A stretch of 64,000 nt of DNA, from assembly GCF_011808225.1 (NCBI RefSeq), contig NZ_SOYS01000001.1:310001-374000 (forward strand). Reading direction: 5' to 3'. Of this stretch, positions 1 to 15,680 are shown in pieces. The stretch comes from Cedecea colo. GTDB lineage: Bacteria > Pseudomonadota > Gammaproteobacteria > Enterobacterales > Enterobacteriaceae. The notes below the pieces were generated by a model. The model was not told the origin of the DNA. It searched no databases and saw only the letters and a program-made list of their open reading frames with translations. The translations under genes and the position numbers were made by a program. The first letter of the stretch is position 1. The number at the start of each line of letters is the position of its first letter.

Positions 1-87
1 ACTTATTTCTATTTCTTTGCAATGGTCGGATTAATTGAAGGTGTTAAATATGTTAGTAAGTATAATTATAACCACAAGAAACTCTAG
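1..87 (+). CDS. 3' end of a membrane protein, probably O-antigen polymerase or flippase (partial)
   Basis: Frame 1 is open from the first base to a TAG at 85-87 and gives 28 residues rich in Tyr and Phe, with a hydrophobic stretch followed by a basic tail ending in HKKL. This looks like the last membrane segment and cytoplasmic tail of an integral membrane protein. Its position immediately before two glycosyltransferases in an O-antigen cluster makes Wzy or Wzx the natural guess. It overlaps the next gene by 38 bases. The identity is inference; too little is present to assign a family. Confidence 0.45.
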   Translation, partial: TYFYFFAMVGLIEGVKYVSKYNYNHKKL

Positions 88-985
88 TGGTTATATTGAA
101 AAAACATTAGACGCAATTTTATCTCAGACATATAAAAATTTTGAAGTGTTGATTGTTGATGATGCAAGCTTTGATGTTGATAGGCTACAGACAATCGTAT
201 CCAAATATTCAGAATCTTTTCCAATCAATCTGATTTTACAGAACAATAAAACAAACGCCTCATGTACACGAAACGTAGGAATGAGAAATGCGAAGGGAGA
301 GGTTCTTTCTTTTCTGGATGCTGACGATATTTGGTATGAAAATAAATTGGAAATGGTAATTAATTTTTTTAAGCAAAAAAAGAATGGAAACAAACCATTC
401 CTTGTTTTTCATCAGTCCTTCAGAGGGACATACGAAGATCTAGAGAATGGAAATGGTATAATCGTTCCGGATGACGGGCCGGTCGAAGAGAATATTGTTG
501 ATTATTTACTAAACGACCACGGCGTAATACAGACTTCTACAATAAGTATAAACAAATACGCGGCAAATATTTTGCTTTTCGATGAATCGCTCCCTCGTCA
601 TCAGGACGTTCAATTCTGTTTTGATGCTTTCGCAAAAGGAGTGTATTTTCATTTTATAAAACAGCCGCTTTCTTGCTGGGTCATATTAGATCGCTCAGTT
701 AATGCTCATGTCAAAGGGGCTAATGTCGATTTTTGTATAAATTGGTTATCTAAGAATGAACTTATACTTAGTGATAAGAATAAAATTAGTTATATAAGCA
801 ATGTTTTATATTTTATATCTATTAAAGAAAAACGTTTTTTAAAAGCTATATTGGCCAGCTTCAGATTGTTAGGATGGAACGCTTTCGTTGCATTGAACGC
901 ATTTGGCTTATTTGTGTTAAAGAAGTTTTCGTTAAAAATTAAAAGATATTTTTTTACCTCTAAAATTAATAAGAGCACAATATAA
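50..985 (+). CDS. family 2 glycosyltransferase, O-antigen cluster
   Basis: 311 residues with a GT-A fold signature: N-terminal SIIITTRN, then VDDAS at residues 36-40 and the metal-binding DADD at 90-93. GT2 enzymes transfer a sugar from a nucleotide donor to a lipid-linked acceptor at the inner face of the cytoplasmic membrane; the sugar here cannot be read. I start at the ATG at 50, preceded by GAAGGTG, rather than the in-frame TTG at 35. The stop shares its last base with the start of the next glycosyltransferase (TAATG), so translation is coupled. The strong A+T bias is typical of acquired O-antigen clusters. Confidence 0.85.
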   Translation: MLVSIIITTRNSSGYIEKTLDAILSQTYKNFEVLIVDDASFDVDRLQTIVSKYSESFPINLILQNNKTNASCTRNVGMRNAKGEVLSFLDADDIWYENKLEMVINFFKQKKNGNKPFLVFHQSFRGTYEDLENGNGIIVPDDGPVEENIVDYLLNDHGVIQTSTISINKYAANILLFDESLPRHQDVQFCFDAFAKGVYFHFIKQPLSCWVILDRSVNAHVKGANVDFCINWLSKNELILSDKNKISYISNVLYFISIKEKRFLKAILASFRLLGWNAFVALNAFGLFVLKKFSLKIKRYFFTSKINKSTI

Positions 986-2025
986 TGCACAAAAAAATTG
1001 CATATATAATTACAAAATCGGAAGTTGGTGGTGCCCAGAAATGGATAAAAGAACAACGAGAACTTTTGTCTGTTAACTATGATATATACCTTATTACTTC
1101 TGAACCCGGATGGTTGGCTGAGCAATTTCCAGCTGATCATGTTTTTTATGTAAAAGAAATTCTCTCTCTCAGTTCCATATCCGCCTCATACAAAATCGCA
1201 AAAATATTAAAGAGCATTAAAGCAACTGTTGTTATTAATAATTCAGCAAACGCTGGATTACATGGGCGTTTAGCGAAGCTATTTTTCCATCATCGTTCAA
1301 TATATGTTTCCCATGGATGGTCTTGTATTTATAATGGTGGAAGATTTTCTTATATGCTTTGCTTAATAGAGAGAATATTGTCATTTTTTTCTGATAAGAT
1401 ACTCTGCGTTTCTAAAACAGATTATGATAAAGCAATAAACCATATTGGTATTTCTTCAAAAAAATTGCTAGCAATAACTACCGGAATAAAACCAGTGCGG
1501 TTACGTCCAGATAATAATAATTTATCGGGGCCAATTAAACTTGTTTTTGTAGGGCGGATGGCTCATCCTAAACGTCCTGACTTATTACTTAAAGTTATTT
1601 CAAAACTACCCAATGTTAATATTGATCTGATTGGTGATGGTCCATTGTTATTTAGCCTTAAAGAAAAATATATTTCTCAAAAAAATATACATTTCTTAGG
1701 AGAAATTAGAGATTTTGATTCATTTTACAAATATGATGCATTGGTTCTAACATCAGATAGTGAAGGCTTGCCAATGTCGGCTCTTGAAGCCGCATCAGCG
1801 GGTTTACCTCTACTTTTAAGTAATGTCGGTGGGTGTTGGGAACTTATTAACGATGCTAATCCTAATGGCATTTTATACAAAAATGATTTTCAGTCCTTTC
1901 ACGATTCTGTTGTTAATCTTATTAAAAACTATTCAGCTTTTCAAAAATCCGCAAGCAATTTAAAAAACGATTTTAGTTTACATCATAAGTATAATGAGTA
2001 TGTTTACCTAATAGAAGGTGAATAA
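985..2025 (+). CDS. family 4 glycosyltransferase, O-antigen cluster
   Basis: 346 residues. The C-terminal half carries the GT4 donor-site pattern, with SDSEGLPMSALEAASAG giving the E-x7-E pair at residues 260 and 268, and a FVGRM..PKRPD segment after the interdomain linker that usually contacts the nucleotide-sugar phosphate. The N-terminal half has the VGGAQKW acceptor-domain loop. It probably adds one sugar to the O-unit on undecaprenyl diphosphate; donor and linkage are unknown. It starts at the ATG overlapping the previous stop and ends just before galE. Base composition is strongly A+T rich, like its upstream neighbour. Confidence 0.85.
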   Translation: MHKKIAYIITKSEVGGAQKWIKEQRELLSVNYDIYLITSEPGWLAEQFPADHVFYVKEILSLSSISASYKIAKILKSIKATVVINNSANAGLHGRLAKLFFHHRSIYVSHGWSCIYNGGRFSYMLCLIERILSFFSDKILCVSKTDYDKAINHIGISSKKLLAITTGIKPVRLRPDNNNLSGPIKLVFVGRMAHPKRPDLLLKVISKLPNVNIDLIGDGPLLFSLKEKYISQKNIHFLGEIRDFDSFYKYDALVLTSDSEGLPMSALEAASAGLPLLLSNVGGCWELINDANPNGILYKNDFQSFHDSVVNLIKNYSAFQKSASNLKNDFSLHHKYNEYVYLIEGE

Positions 2026-2065
2026 ATTTTATGTATATAATCTTATAAGTCGTATCGGGAGAAAT

Positions 2066-3079
2066 ATGAAAGTTTTAGTGACTGGAGGAGCAGGCTATAT
2101 TGGTTCTCATACTGCATTGGAATTACTTAATCGTGGAGATGAGGTTGTAATTATTGATAATTTTGCCAATTCTTCTTGTGTGGCTTTGAAAAGACTTGCT
2201 GAAATATGTGGAAGAAAACCAGTCTTCTATGAAGGTGATGTAAAAGATAAACTACTTTTGCGTAGAATTTTCTCGGAACAGCATATTGACTCAATTATTC
2301 ATTTTGCAGGTTTAAAATCCGTATCAGAATCGATAAAGAAACCACTGGAATATTACGAAAATAATATCGTGGCGACGGTGGACATAGTAGATGAAGCGGC
2401 AAAGGCAAATGTAAAAAATTTTATTTTTAGTTCTTCTGCTACTGTATATGGTGATCCTGAGGTTATACCTATTTCTGAATTGAATAAAACTGGCGGTACC
2501 ACAAACCCATATGGCACCTCAAAATTGTTTGCTGAGAAGATTTTACAAGATTATGCTGCTGCCAATAAAGATTTCAATATAACTATACTTAGATATTTTA
2601 ATCCAGTTGGTGCTCATGTTAGTGGCAAGATAGGAGAAGATCCCAATGGTGTCCCTAACAATCTTGTTCCTTATGTATCAAAAGTTGCTGTTGGTAAATA
2701 TGAATATGTATCTATATTTGGTAATGATTACAAGACTAAAGATGGCACAGGTATTAGAGATTATATACATGTTACTGACCTTGCAAAAGGTCATTTGGCT
2801 GCATTAGATCACATTGGAAAATTTGGTAATATTAGAATTTATAATTTAGGCACGGGGAATGGGTATTCTGTTCTCGACGTTATTAATAGTTTTCAAAGAA
2901 TTTCAGGGGTAGGTATAAAATATCAAGTTGCCCCACGTAGAAACGGTGATGTCGCTGAATGCTGGTCTGATCCTTCTTTAGCATTGGCTGAATTGAAATG
3001 GCGTGCTGAACTTTCTTTAGATGATATGCTTAAAGACACATGGAAATGGCAAACTTTAAATCCTAATGGATATAATTAA
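2066..3079 (+). CDS. galE: UDP-glucose 4-epimerase GalE
   Basis: 337 residues, the usual GalE length. The N-terminal Rossmann motif TGGAGYIGSH binds NAD; SSSATVYG and YGTSK supply the catalytic Ser and the Tyr-x3-Lys pair of extended short-chain dehydrogenases. It interconverts UDP-glucose and UDP-galactose (some homologues also the N-acetyl forms). The start is the ATG at 2066 after GGGAGAA; an in-frame GTG at 2018 lies inside the previous gene and is less likely. As last gene of the O-antigen block it suggests Gal or GalNAc in the O-unit. A second galE in the gal operon would be expected elsewhere, so this is a cluster copy. Confidence 0.92.
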   Translation: MKVLVTGGAGYIGSHTALELLNRGDEVVIIDNFANSSCVALKRLAEICGRKPVFYEGDVKDKLLLRRIFSEQHIDSIIHFAGLKSVSESIKKPLEYYENNIVATVDIVDEAAKANVKNFIFSSSATVYGDPEVIPISELNKTGGTTNPYGTSKLFAEKILQDYAAANKDFNITILRYFNPVGAHVSGKIGEDPNGVPNNLVPYVSKVAVGKYEYVSIFGNDYKTKDGTGIRDYIHVTDLAKGHLAALDHIGKFGNIRIYNLGTGNGYSVLDVINSFQRISGVGIKYQVAPRRNGDVAECWSDPSLALAELKWRAELSLDDMLKDTWKWQTLNPNGYN

Positions 3080-3253
3080 GTAATTTCAGACGTTATTTAT
3101 TTTATGGTTTGTTTCGAGATGAAACATGTATTTAATATAAATCAAAAGGTTACTTATCTGTTCCGCTACCAAACCTACATTCGGTAAGTTACCATCTAGT
3201 CTACATTCAAGCCGCGCATAAGCTGCGGTGACCACACCTGACAGGAGTATGTA

Positions 3254-4666
3254 ATGTCCAAACAGCAGATCGGCGTCGTTGGTATGGCCGTGATGGGGCG
3301 CAACCTGGCGCTAAACATCGAAAGCCGTGGCTATACCGTTTCCGTGTTCAACCGCTCCGGTGATAAGACTGAAGAAGTCATCGCTGAGAACCCGGGCAAG
3401 AAGCTGGTTCCTTACTATACGGTACAAGAGTTTGTGGAATCCTTGGAAACTCCCCGCCGCATCCTGTTGATGGTTAAGGCGGGCGAGGCTACCGATAAAA
3501 CTATCGATTCTCTCAAGCCATATCTTGAGAAGGGCGATATCCTGATCGACGGTGGTAACACCTTCTTCCTGGATACTATTCGTCGTAACCGTGAACTGTC
3601 TGCGGAAGGCTTCAACTTTATCGGTACCGGTGTGTCCGGTGGTGAAGAGGGCGCATTGAAAGGCCCATCTATCATGCCTGGCGGCCAGAAAGAAGCTTAT
3701 GAACTGGTTGCGCCTATTCTTAAGCAAATCGCAGCGGTTGCTGAAGATGGTGAACCTTGCGTGACTTATATTGGTGCGGATGGCGCAGGTCACTATGTGA
3801 AGATGGTTCACAACGGTATCGAATACGGCGACATGCAGTTAATCGCCGAAGCTTATTCGCTGCTTAAAAATGGCCTGGATTTGTCCAACGAAGAGCTGGC
3901 AACTACCTTTACCGAATGGAATAAAGGCGAGTTGAGCAGCTACCTCATCGACATCACCAAAGACATCTTCACTAAAAAAGATGAAGAAGGTAAATACCTG
4001 GTCGATGTGATTCTTGATGAAGCGGCCAACAAAGGTACCGGCAAATGGACAAGCCAGAGCTCGCTGGATCTGGGAGAACCACTGTCTCTGATCACCGAGT
4101 CTGTCTTCGCGCGCTACATCTCTTCTTTGAAAGAGCAGCGCGTTGCCGCCTCCAAAGTGCTGAGCGGCCCTCAGGCTAAGCCGTTTACCGGTGATAAAAC
4201 CGAGTTCGCTGAAAAGGTCCGTCGTGCACTGTATCTGGGCAAAATCGTTTCCTACGCACAGGGCTTCTCCCAGTTACGCGCCGCATCAGAAGAGAATAAC
4301 TGGGATCTGAACTACGGTGAGATTGCCAAAATCTTCCGTGCGGGCTGCATCATCCGTGCCCAGTTCCTGCAGAAAATTACTGATGCCTACGCAGAAAACC
4401 CAGCAATTGCTAACCTGCTGCTGGCACCTTACTTCAAGAAGATTGCAGACGAATACCAGCAAGCGCTGCGCGACGTGGTTTCTTATGCGGTGCAGAATGG
4501 CATCCCTACGCCTACTTTCTCCGCGGCTATCTCTTACTACGATAGCTATCGCTCGGCGGTTCTGCCTGCAAACCTGATTCAGGCGCAGCGCGACTACTTT
4601 GGTGCGCACACTTATAAGCGTACAGATAAAGAAGGCGTATTCCATACCGAGTGGATGGAAAAATAA
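3254..4666 (+). CDS. gnd: 6-phosphogluconate dehydrogenase, decarboxylating
   Basis: 470 residues, nearly identical along its length to enterobacterial Gnd. The N-terminal [15 protein letters not shown] motif binds NADP; SGGEEGA and [14 protein letters not shown] (about residues 182-195) hold the substrate and the catalytic Lys and Glu. It converts 6-phosphogluconate to ribulose 5-phosphate, CO2 and NADPH in the cytoplasmic pentose phosphate pathway. CAGGAG lies 6 bases before the ATG. It marks the conserved boundary of the O-antigen locus, and base composition shifts sharply to a balanced G+C here. A hairpin terminator follows at 4694. Confidence 0.97.
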   Translation: MSKQQIGVVGMAVMGRNLALNIESRGYTVSVFNRSGDKTEEVIAENPGKKLVPYYTVQEFVESLETPRRILLMVKAGEATDKTIDSLKPYLEKGDILIDGGNTFFLDTIRRNRELSAEGFNFIGTGVSGGEEGALKGPSIMPGGQKEAYELVAPILKQIAAVAEDGEPCVTYIGADGAGHYVKMVHNGIEYGDMQLIAEAYSLLKNGLDLSNEELATTFTEWNKGELSSYLIDITKDIFTKKDEEGKYLVDVILDEAANKGTGKWTSQSSLDLGEPLSLITESVFARYISSLKEQRVAASKVLSGPQAKPFTGDKTEFAEKVRRALYLGKIVSYAQGFSQLRAASEENNWDLNYGEIAKIFRAGCIIRAQFLQKITDAYAENPAIANLLLAPYFKKIADEYQQALRDVVSYAVQNGIPTPTFSAAISYYDSYRSAVLPANLIQAQRDYFGAHTYKRTDKEGVFHTEWMEK

Positions 4667-4693
4667 CCTTTTCAGCAGGTTATAGCATGCTTT

Positions 4694-4728
4694 AAAACCA
4701 GTGGGAGTTGCTTCCCGCTGGTTTTTTC
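4694..4728 (+). terminator. Rho-independent terminator after gnd
   Basis: AAAACCAGTGGGAG pairs with CTTCCCGCTGGTTTT around a short TTG loop and is followed by a T run. It sits about 30 bases past the gnd stop and separates gnd from rmlB. Confidence 0.85.
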
Positions 4729-4819
4729 TTTTTAATCTACAGGTATAAATTTGCTTTTACCTTCTCGCTGCCGATAGTAATAAAGGTAGTGTACGCAGAT
4801 TCGAATGGTTTGGGGCTTT

Positions 4820-5884
4820 ATGAAAATTATCGTAACGGGCGGTGCTGGCTTCATCGGTTCTGCCGTAGTTCGCCATATTATTGACGCAACCAGTGACGAC
4901 GTTTTGGTCATTGATAAACTGACCTATGCTGGAAACATTGAATCCCTCGCGCCTGTTGCCGACAACGCTCGTTACTCGTTTCGCCAAATTGATATCTGCG
5001 ACAGGGCCGCACTGGATAAAGTATTTAAGGAGTTTCAACCGGATGCGGTAATGCATCTTGCGGCTGAAAGCCATGTTGACCGTTCAATTGATGGCCCTGT
5101 GGCTTTTATTGAAACAAACATCGTTGGAACCTATGTTATGCTGGAAGCAACACGTCATTACTGGAACCAACTGGCGTCGCCAGCCAAAGAGGCCTTTCGC
5201 TTCCACCATATTTCTACTGATGAGGTCTATGGTGACCTGCACGATACCGAGTCGCTGTTTACCGAGACGACACCCTATGCGCCGAGCAGTCCATACTCCG
5301 CATCAAAAGCTGCCAGTGACCATCTGGTTCGCGCGTGGCTGCGCACCTACGGCATGCCGACTATAGTGACCAATTGTTCCAACAATTACGGGCCTTATCA
5401 CTTCCCTGAGAAACTGATTCCTTTAGTTATTCTCAACGCCCTGGAAGGTAAGCCATTGCCTGTCTACGGTAATGGTTGTCAAATCCGTGACTGGCTGTAC
5501 GTTGAAGATCATGCCCGTGCGCTTTATAAAGTAGTCACCGAAGGCAAACCGGGTGAAACCTATAATATTGGTGGGCATAACGAGCGCAGGAATATTGATG
5601 TCGTGAAGACTATTTGCCGTCTGCTGGATGAAATAGTGGCGACTAAGCCTGCGCAAATTAATCGTTTTGAAGAGTTGATTACGTATGTAACAGATCGTCC
5701 GGGTCACGATCTGCGCTATGCTATTGATGCCTCTAAAATCGAACGAGAGCTTGGCTGGAAACCGAGCGAAACCTTTGAAAGTGGGATCAGAAAAACCGTT
5801 GAATGGTATCTGGCGAATGAGTCATGGTGGCAACGAGTTAAAAATGGTTCGTATTCCAGGGAACGTTTAGGCCTTAGCAGTTAA
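4820..5884 (+). CDS. rmlB: dTDP-glucose 4,6-dehydratase
   Basis: 354 residues of the extended SDR family. [10 protein letters not shown] at the N-terminus binds [13 protein letters not shown] carries the catalytic Asp-Glu pair and YSASKAASD the Tyr-x3-Lys. It makes dTDP-4-keto-6-deoxyglucose. The sequence resembles the RffG type (enterobacterial common antigen) as much as the O-antigen RfbB type. I start at the ATG at 4820 (MKIIVTGG) rather than the in-frame ATG five codons upstream, from comparison with the family. It is followed 21 bases later by rmlA; rmlC and rmlD are absent, so the end sugar is not necessarily rhamnose. Confidence 0.92.
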   Translation: MKIIVTGGAGFIGSAVVRHIIDATSDDVLVIDKLTYAGNIESLAPVADNARYSFRQIDICDRAALDKVFKEFQPDAVMHLAAESHVDRSIDGPVAFIETNIVGTYVMLEATRHYWNQLASPAKEAFRFHHISTDEVYGDLHDTESLFTETTPYAPSSPYSASKAASDHLVRAWLRTYGMPTIVTNCSNNYGPYHFPEKLIPLVILNALEGKPLPVYGNGCQIRDWLYVEDHARALYKVVTEGKPGETYNIGGHNERRNIDVVKTICRLLDEIVATKPAQINRFEELITYVTDRPGHDLRYAIDASKIERELGWKPSETFESGIRKTVEWYLANESWWQRVKNGSYSRERLGLSS

Positions 5885-5905
5885 TTAAGAAAATAAGGAT
5901 TTAAT

Positions 5906-6772
5906 ATGAAGGGGATTGTTCTGGCAGGTGGTTCAGGCACGCGGCTCTATCCAATTACACGTGGGGTCTCAAAGCAACTGCTGCCCATTTACGATAAGCC
6001 CATGATTTACTATCCGATCTCTGTGCTTATGCTGGCAGGGATCCGCGATATTTTACTGATCACGACGCTTGAGGATCTCCCTTCATTCCAGCGTTTGCTG
6101 GGTGACGGCAACCATTTAGGTATCAATCTTAGCTATGAAATCCAGGCTCGCCCGGAAGGCCTGGCGCAGGCTTTCCTTATTGGTGAAGAGTTCATTAATG
6201 GTGGGAGTTGCGCCCTGGTATTGGGGGACAACATCTTCTTTGGCCAGGGCTTTGGCAGCAAGCTTGAGGCGGTTGCCAGTCGACAAAATGGTGCAACCGT
6301 TTTCGGATACCAGGTGATGTCGCCGCAGCGCTTTGGGGTTGTCGAATTTGACGAAAATTATCGTGCGCTTTCTATTGAAGAGAAGCCAGCAGAACCAAAA
6401 TCTAACTGGGCAGTGACCGGACTCTATTTTTACGATAATCAAGTCGTCGATCTAGCTAAACAGGTTAAACCATCGGAACGTAATGAGCTTGAAATCACGA
6501 GCATTAACCAGATGTATCTTGAGATGGATGAACTCACCGTTGAACTGCTTGGCCGTGGTTTTGCCTGGCTTGATACCGGCACGCATGACAGCCTGATTGA
6601 GGCCTCGCAGTTTGTCCATACCATTGAAAAGCGGCAAGGCTTCAAAGTCGCCTGTCTTGAAGAGATTGCCTGGCGCAAGGGATGGATGTCTGCGGAGCAG
6701 GTACTTGATAGTGCCAGGGCCATGGAAAAAACTTCCTATGGTCAATATTTGATGCAATTGGTCATAAAATGA
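5906..6772 (+). CDS. rmlA: glucose-1-phosphate thymidylyltransferase
   Basis: 288 residues with the nucleotidyltransferase signature GGSGTRLYP at the N-terminus, the substrate loop LGDNIFFG and the conserved EEKP and [10 protein letters not shown] segments. It makes dTDP-glucose from dTTP and glucose 1-phosphate, the substrate of RmlB just upstream, so the pair is one biosynthetic unit. AAGGA precedes the ATG. Its length and sequence fit both RmlA and the ECA enzyme RffH. It lies outside the A+T-rich O-antigen block, between gnd and wzz. Confidence 0.93.
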   Translation: MKGIVLAGGSGTRLYPITRGVSKQLLPIYDKPMIYYPISVLMLAGIRDILLITTLEDLPSFQRLLGDGNHLGINLSYEIQARPEGLAQAFLIGEEFINGGSCALVLGDNIFFGQGFGSKLEAVASRQNGATVFGYQVMSPQRFGVVEFDENYRALSIEEKPAEPKSNWAVTGLYFYDNQVVDLAKQVKPSERNELEITSINQMYLEMDELTVELLGRGFAWLDTGTHDSLIEASQFVHTIEKRQGFKVACLEEIAWRKGWMSAEQVLDSARAMEKTSYGQYLMQLVIK

Positions 6773-7075
6773 CTGCGCCAATGAGCGAGGCAGTTCGGTT
6801 TATTTAGCTGAAATTAAGCACACATTCTGCTATTTATCATAAAATCAATTATATATTTTTTTGTAGGCGCTCATCTGGAACGCCTGATTGATTTTTGACG
6901 AGCCCTTGGCTATTTCAAAGCACTCCCAGCTATACTAACGCGTATATTTTATAAGTATTTTCCGGTCTATTCTTAGAAAAATTCTTAGTTCTGCCATGGA
7001 ATTTTACTGTTATCTGATTATACTTACCCCGGTGAATATCATCACATTTTATGAACTATTTCTCTTAGGGTAATC
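6773..7075. other. gene-free region upstream of wzz
   Basis: About 300 A+T-rich bases with no credible gene. They should hold the end of the rmlBA transcript and the wzz promoter. I see no strong hairpin terminator. A direct repeat of TTCTTAG at 6971-6977 and 6983-6989 is the only structured element noted. Confidence 0.5.
6971..6989 (+). promoter_or_regulatory. direct repeat, possible response-regulator site upstream of wzz
   Basis: Two copies of TTCTTAG spaced 12 bases start to start lie about 90 bases before wzz. Direct CTTAA-type half-sites are typical of PmrA boxes, and wzzB is a known PmrA target in Salmonella, but PmrA half-sites are usually 11 bases apart and end in AA or AG, so the match is imperfect. 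Confidence 0.25.
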
Positions 7076-8080
7076 ATGAGTCAAGATAACAATAATGTGA
7101 TGAAAAATCACATTGGGCGCGATCCAGAGTCTATTGATTTAATTGATCTTTTTTTACAGCTATGGCGAGGAAAGATAACTATCATCGCTTGTGTCGTCCT
7201 GGCTATTATTATCGCAGTCATCTATCTTTTTGTCGCTAAAGAGAAATGGACCTCCACAGCGGTTATCGCCCAACCGGATGCTGCGCAAGTTGCAACCTAT
7301 AATAACGCGTTAAACGTTATGAACGCCTTAAACGTTATCAATGGGAGTCCCGTCCTGAATATCACGGACGTCCAGTTACGGGTTGTGGGGCGTTTAAGCT
7401 CGGCGATGTCAGCCTTATCGGAAACGCTGGATAATCAGGAACAACCAGAAAAACTGACCATTGAACCTTCTGTGAAAGGCCAGCCGTTACCGTTGAAAAT
7501 CACCTACGTTGGCGCTACCCCGAAAGATGCACAAGCTAAGGTTGCCCAATATCTTCAACAGGTTGATGAGCAGGTTGGTCAGGAGTTAGGGTTGGACCTT
7601 AACAACAGCATTAAATTGCAAACCGCCACGCTTGAAGATTCTTTGAAATCTCAGGAAAAAGTGGCTCAGGAGCAAAAAAATCTGCGTATTAAGCAGATTG
7701 ATGAGGCGCTGAAATTTGCTACGGAAGCAAAAGTTACTTCACCGCAGGTGCAGCAAACTGAGGATGTCACACAGGATACCCTGTTTTTGTTAGGCAGCGA
7801 AGCGCTAACCTCAATGATTAAAAACGAGGCAACCCGACCGTTGGTCTTCTCAGATACTTATTATCAGACCAAACAAAACCTGCTTGATATTCAGAGTCTT
7901 AAAATCGATCCTAAAACTATCCATGCTTACCGGTATGTGATGAAACCTACGTTACCAATCCGTCGCGATAGTCCGAAAAAGGGTATTACGCTGATACTGG
8001 CGACATTGCTGGGCGGAATGATTGGCGCAGGTGTGGTGTTAGGGCGTAACGCCATTCGTAACTACAAGACCACGGCTTAG
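7076..8080 (+). CDS. wzz: O-antigen chain-length regulator Wzz
   Basis: 334 residues of the polysaccharide co-polymerase 1 family. A membrane segment at about residues 37-56 (TIIACVVLAIIIAVIYLF) and a second near 305-325 flank a large periplasmic domain with coiled-coil propensity around residues 170-225. The IDLIDLFLQLWRGK entry motif and the Pro-rich segment before the second helix (PTLPIRRDSPKKG) are family hallmarks. It sets the modal number of O-units polymerised by Wzy. It lies between the O-antigen locus and his, as in E. coli, but ugd, normally beside it, is missing here. Confidence 0.93.
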   Translation: MSQDNNNVMKNHIGRDPESIDLIDLFLQLWRGKITIIACVVLAIIIAVIYLFVAKEKWTSTAVIAQPDAAQVATYNNALNVMNALNVINGSPVLNITDVQLRVVGRLSSAMSALSETLDNQEQPEKLTIEPSVKGQPLPLKITYVGATPKDAQAKVAQYLQQVDEQVGQELGLDLNNSIKLQTATLEDSLKSQEKVAQEQKNLRIKQIDEALKFATEAKVTSPQVQQTEDVTQDTLFLLGSEALTSMIKNEATRPLVFSDTYYQTKQNLLDIQSLKIDPKTIHAYRYVMKPTLPIRRDSPKKGITLILATLLGGMIGAGVVLGRNAIRNYKTTA

Positions 8081-8187
8081 TTCTGGTAAATACGCTTTTT
8101 TGTAGGACGAATAGACAAAGTACCCTTCGCCACAATATTTCGGGTCAATGCGGTGGATGGCGCTGACGCCTATCTCTATCCTACATG

Positions 8188-8221
8188 ATGTAAAAAGGCC
8201 GCATCAGCGGCCTTTTTACAT
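8188..8221. terminator. bidirectional terminator between wzz and hisI
   Basis: TAAAAAGGCCGC pairs with GCGGCCTTTTTA around ATCA. Runs of A and T on both sides let it serve the convergent wzz and his transcripts. Confidence 0.88.
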
Positions 8222-8231
8222 CCAGCAAAAG

Positions 8232-8836
8232 TTACTTGTGCCGTTTACGCAAATTCTCAATCACCGCGCTCAAATCTAAATCCTGATCCTGCAGCAGCAC
8301 CAGCAGGTGATAGACCAAATCTGAAGCTTCGTTAGTCAGTTCATGGCGGTCATTAACCGTAGCGGCCAGAGCCGTTTCCACACCTTCTTCGCCCACTTTC
8401 TGCGCGATACGTTTGGTGCCGCTGGCGTACAGTTTTGCGGTATACGAGCTTTCCGGATCGGCGGTTTTACGCGATGCCAGCAGCTGTTCCAGCTCAAACA
8501 GGAAATGCCAGTCATGTTTAGCCGAAGCAAAGCAGCTTGAGTTGCCGAGGTGGCAGGTCGGGCCAATCGGATTTGCCAGCACCAGCAGCGTGTCGTTATC
8601 GCAGTCAGGGGCGATGCTCACTACGTTCAGGAAGTGGCCGGAGGTTTCGCCTTTTGTCCACAGACGCTGTTTAGTGCGCGAGTAGAAGGTGACCTTGCCG
8701 CTTTGTTCGGTCTGAGCCAGCGCCGCAGGGTTCATATATCCCAGCATCAACACTTCCCCGGAGACGGCATGTTGTACGATGACCGGCATCAGGCCGTCTG
8801 TTTTTTCCCAGTCAAGCTGGTCACGCTGTTGTTCTG

Positions 8837-8843
<7 letters not shown>
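8232..8843 (-). CDS. hisI: bifunctional phosphoribosyl-AMP cyclohydrolase / phosphoribosyl-ATP pyrophosphatase
   Basis: 203 residues. The N-terminal half (about 1-115) is the cyclohydrolase domain, with the zinc-binding CDND and the CHLGNSSCF Cys cluster; the C-terminal half is the all-alpha pyrophosphohydrolase with the EEGVE metal site. It catalyses steps 2 and 3 of histidine synthesis in the cytoplasm. It is the last gene of the his operon and overlaps hisF by 7 bases. Sequence and fusion order match E. coli HisIE. Confidence 0.96.
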
Positions 8844-14393
<5,550 letters not shown>

Positions 14394-14397
14394 TGGC

Positions 14398-15297
14398 TTA
14401 CTCCATCATCTTCTCAATTGGCAGCACCAGAATGGAGCTGGCACCCAGCGCTTTGAGCTTTTCCATGGTTTCCCAGAACAGGGTTTCGCTGCTCACCATG
14501 TGCATCGCCACGCGCTGCTGGTCGCCTGCCAGCGGCAGAATAGTTGGGCGCTCGGCGCCCGGCAGCAGGGAGACAATCTCATCCAGACGCTCGCTCGGCG
14601 CGTGCAGCATGATGTATTTGGATTCACGGGCCTGAATCACGCCCTGAATACGGGTCATCAGCTTGTCGATGAGCTGCTGCTTGGCTTCGGGCATTTCGCC
14701 GTCGCGCTGAATCAGGCAGGCTTTGGAGCGATAAATCACCTCCACTTCGCGCAGGCCGTTAGCTTCAAGCGTCGCGCCGGTAGAAACCAGGTCGCAAATT
14801 GCATCGGCCAGGCCGGCGCGCGGGGCGACTTCAACGGAGCCGTTTAATAAGCAGGATTTAAACTGGACGCCTTTGCCATCAAGATAGCGCTTCAGCAGGT
14901 GCGGGTAAGAGGTTGCGATACGTTTATTGTTCAGCGAAGCAGGGCCGTCCCAGGGATCGTCGACGGAGATCGCCAGTGAAAAACGACAGCCGCCGAAATC
15001 CAGGCGGCGCAGCGTGAAGTAACGTGGATCTTCGCCCTGAGCGCGACGGGTCAGCAGCTCTTCTTCCAGCACGTTTTCACCGATAATGCCAAGGTCTACC
15101 ACGCCGTCCATCACCAGTCCCGGAATGTCGTCGTCACGCACGCGCAGAATATCAATCGGCATATTTTCTGCCAGCGCAATCAGGCGCTGGGTGTGCAGGT
15201 TAATTTTTATGCCGCAACGGGCCAGTAATTCGCGGGAATCATCGCTTAAACGGCCAGATTTTTGAATAGCTATGCGTAAACGGTTGTTGTCTAACAT
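14398..15297 (-). CDS. hisG: ATP phosphoribosyltransferase HisG
   Basis: 299 residues from the ATG at 15297 ([17 protein letters not shown]), the exact E. coli length. The open frame runs 41 codons further upstream through the attenuator, which is not coding. The protein has the LGIIGENVL and phosphoribosyl-binding [10 protein letters not shown] segments and a C-terminal ACT-like regulatory domain that binds histidine. It catalyses the first, feedback-inhibited step. Expression is set by the hisL attenuator upstream. Confidence 0.96.
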   Translation of the reverse strand: MLDNNRLRIAIQKSGRLSDDSRELLARCGIKINLHTQRLIALAENMPIDILRVRDDDIPGLVMDGVVDLGIIGENVLEEELLTRRAQGEDPRYFTLRRLDFGGCRFSLAISVDDPWDGPASLNNKRIATSYPHLLKRYLDGKGVQFKSCLLNGSVEVAPRAGLADAICDLVSTGATLEANGLREVEVIYRSKACLIQRDGEMPEAKQQLIDKLMTRIQGVIQARESKYIMLHAPSERLDEIVSLLPGAERPTILPLAGDQQRVAMHMVSSETLFWETMEKLKALGASSILVLPIEKMME

Positions 15298-15332
15298 TGG
15301 TAATTGCCCCTTAGTCATTCCTGTCTGACGTC

Positions 15333-15370
15333 CAAAAAAAAGCCCCCGAAAGAGTTCTTCCGGGGGCTTC
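15333..15370 (-). terminator. his operon attenuator terminator
   Basis: On the minus strand AAGCCCCCGGAAGA pairs with TCTTTCGGGGGCTT, followed by a run of T. It lies between hisL and hisG, where the E. coli his attenuator is found. Slow translation of the His codons in hisL should favour the anti-terminator. Confidence 0.93.
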
Positions 15371-15431
15371 ATCACACGTTCATGCACCTCTGGAAGAGCT
15401 TTTCGTCTCCCAGCACACATCGCCTGAAAGA

Positions 15432-15482
15432 CTAGTCAGGATGATGGTGATGATGGTGGCTTGTAGTCTGAACGCGTGTCAT
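15432..15482 (-). CDS. hisL: his operon leader peptide
   Basis: A 16-residue leader, [16 protein letters not shown], with six consecutive His codons; E. coli HisL has seven. It ends about 60 bases before the attenuator hairpin. Ribosome stalling at the His codons when charged tRNA-His is scarce permits read-through into hisG. Confidence 0.95.
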   Translation of the reverse strand: MTRVQTTSHHHHHHPD

Positions 15483-15680
15483 AAAATTCTCGTATGAATG
15501 GTTATTCATGATGTGCTTTTAACGTAAACCAGATGTAGCGTTGAGCGCAAGGGCTTTTTAGCGCCATGTTTAATATTCTGTTTACGCTCGCTAATTGTCA
15601 GTTCGCTTAACGTGGCGTAGCCTTATGACAGGCTAGTTAACGCAGCACAGAAGAAAATGCTGCGTCTCAGGAGAGAAGGC

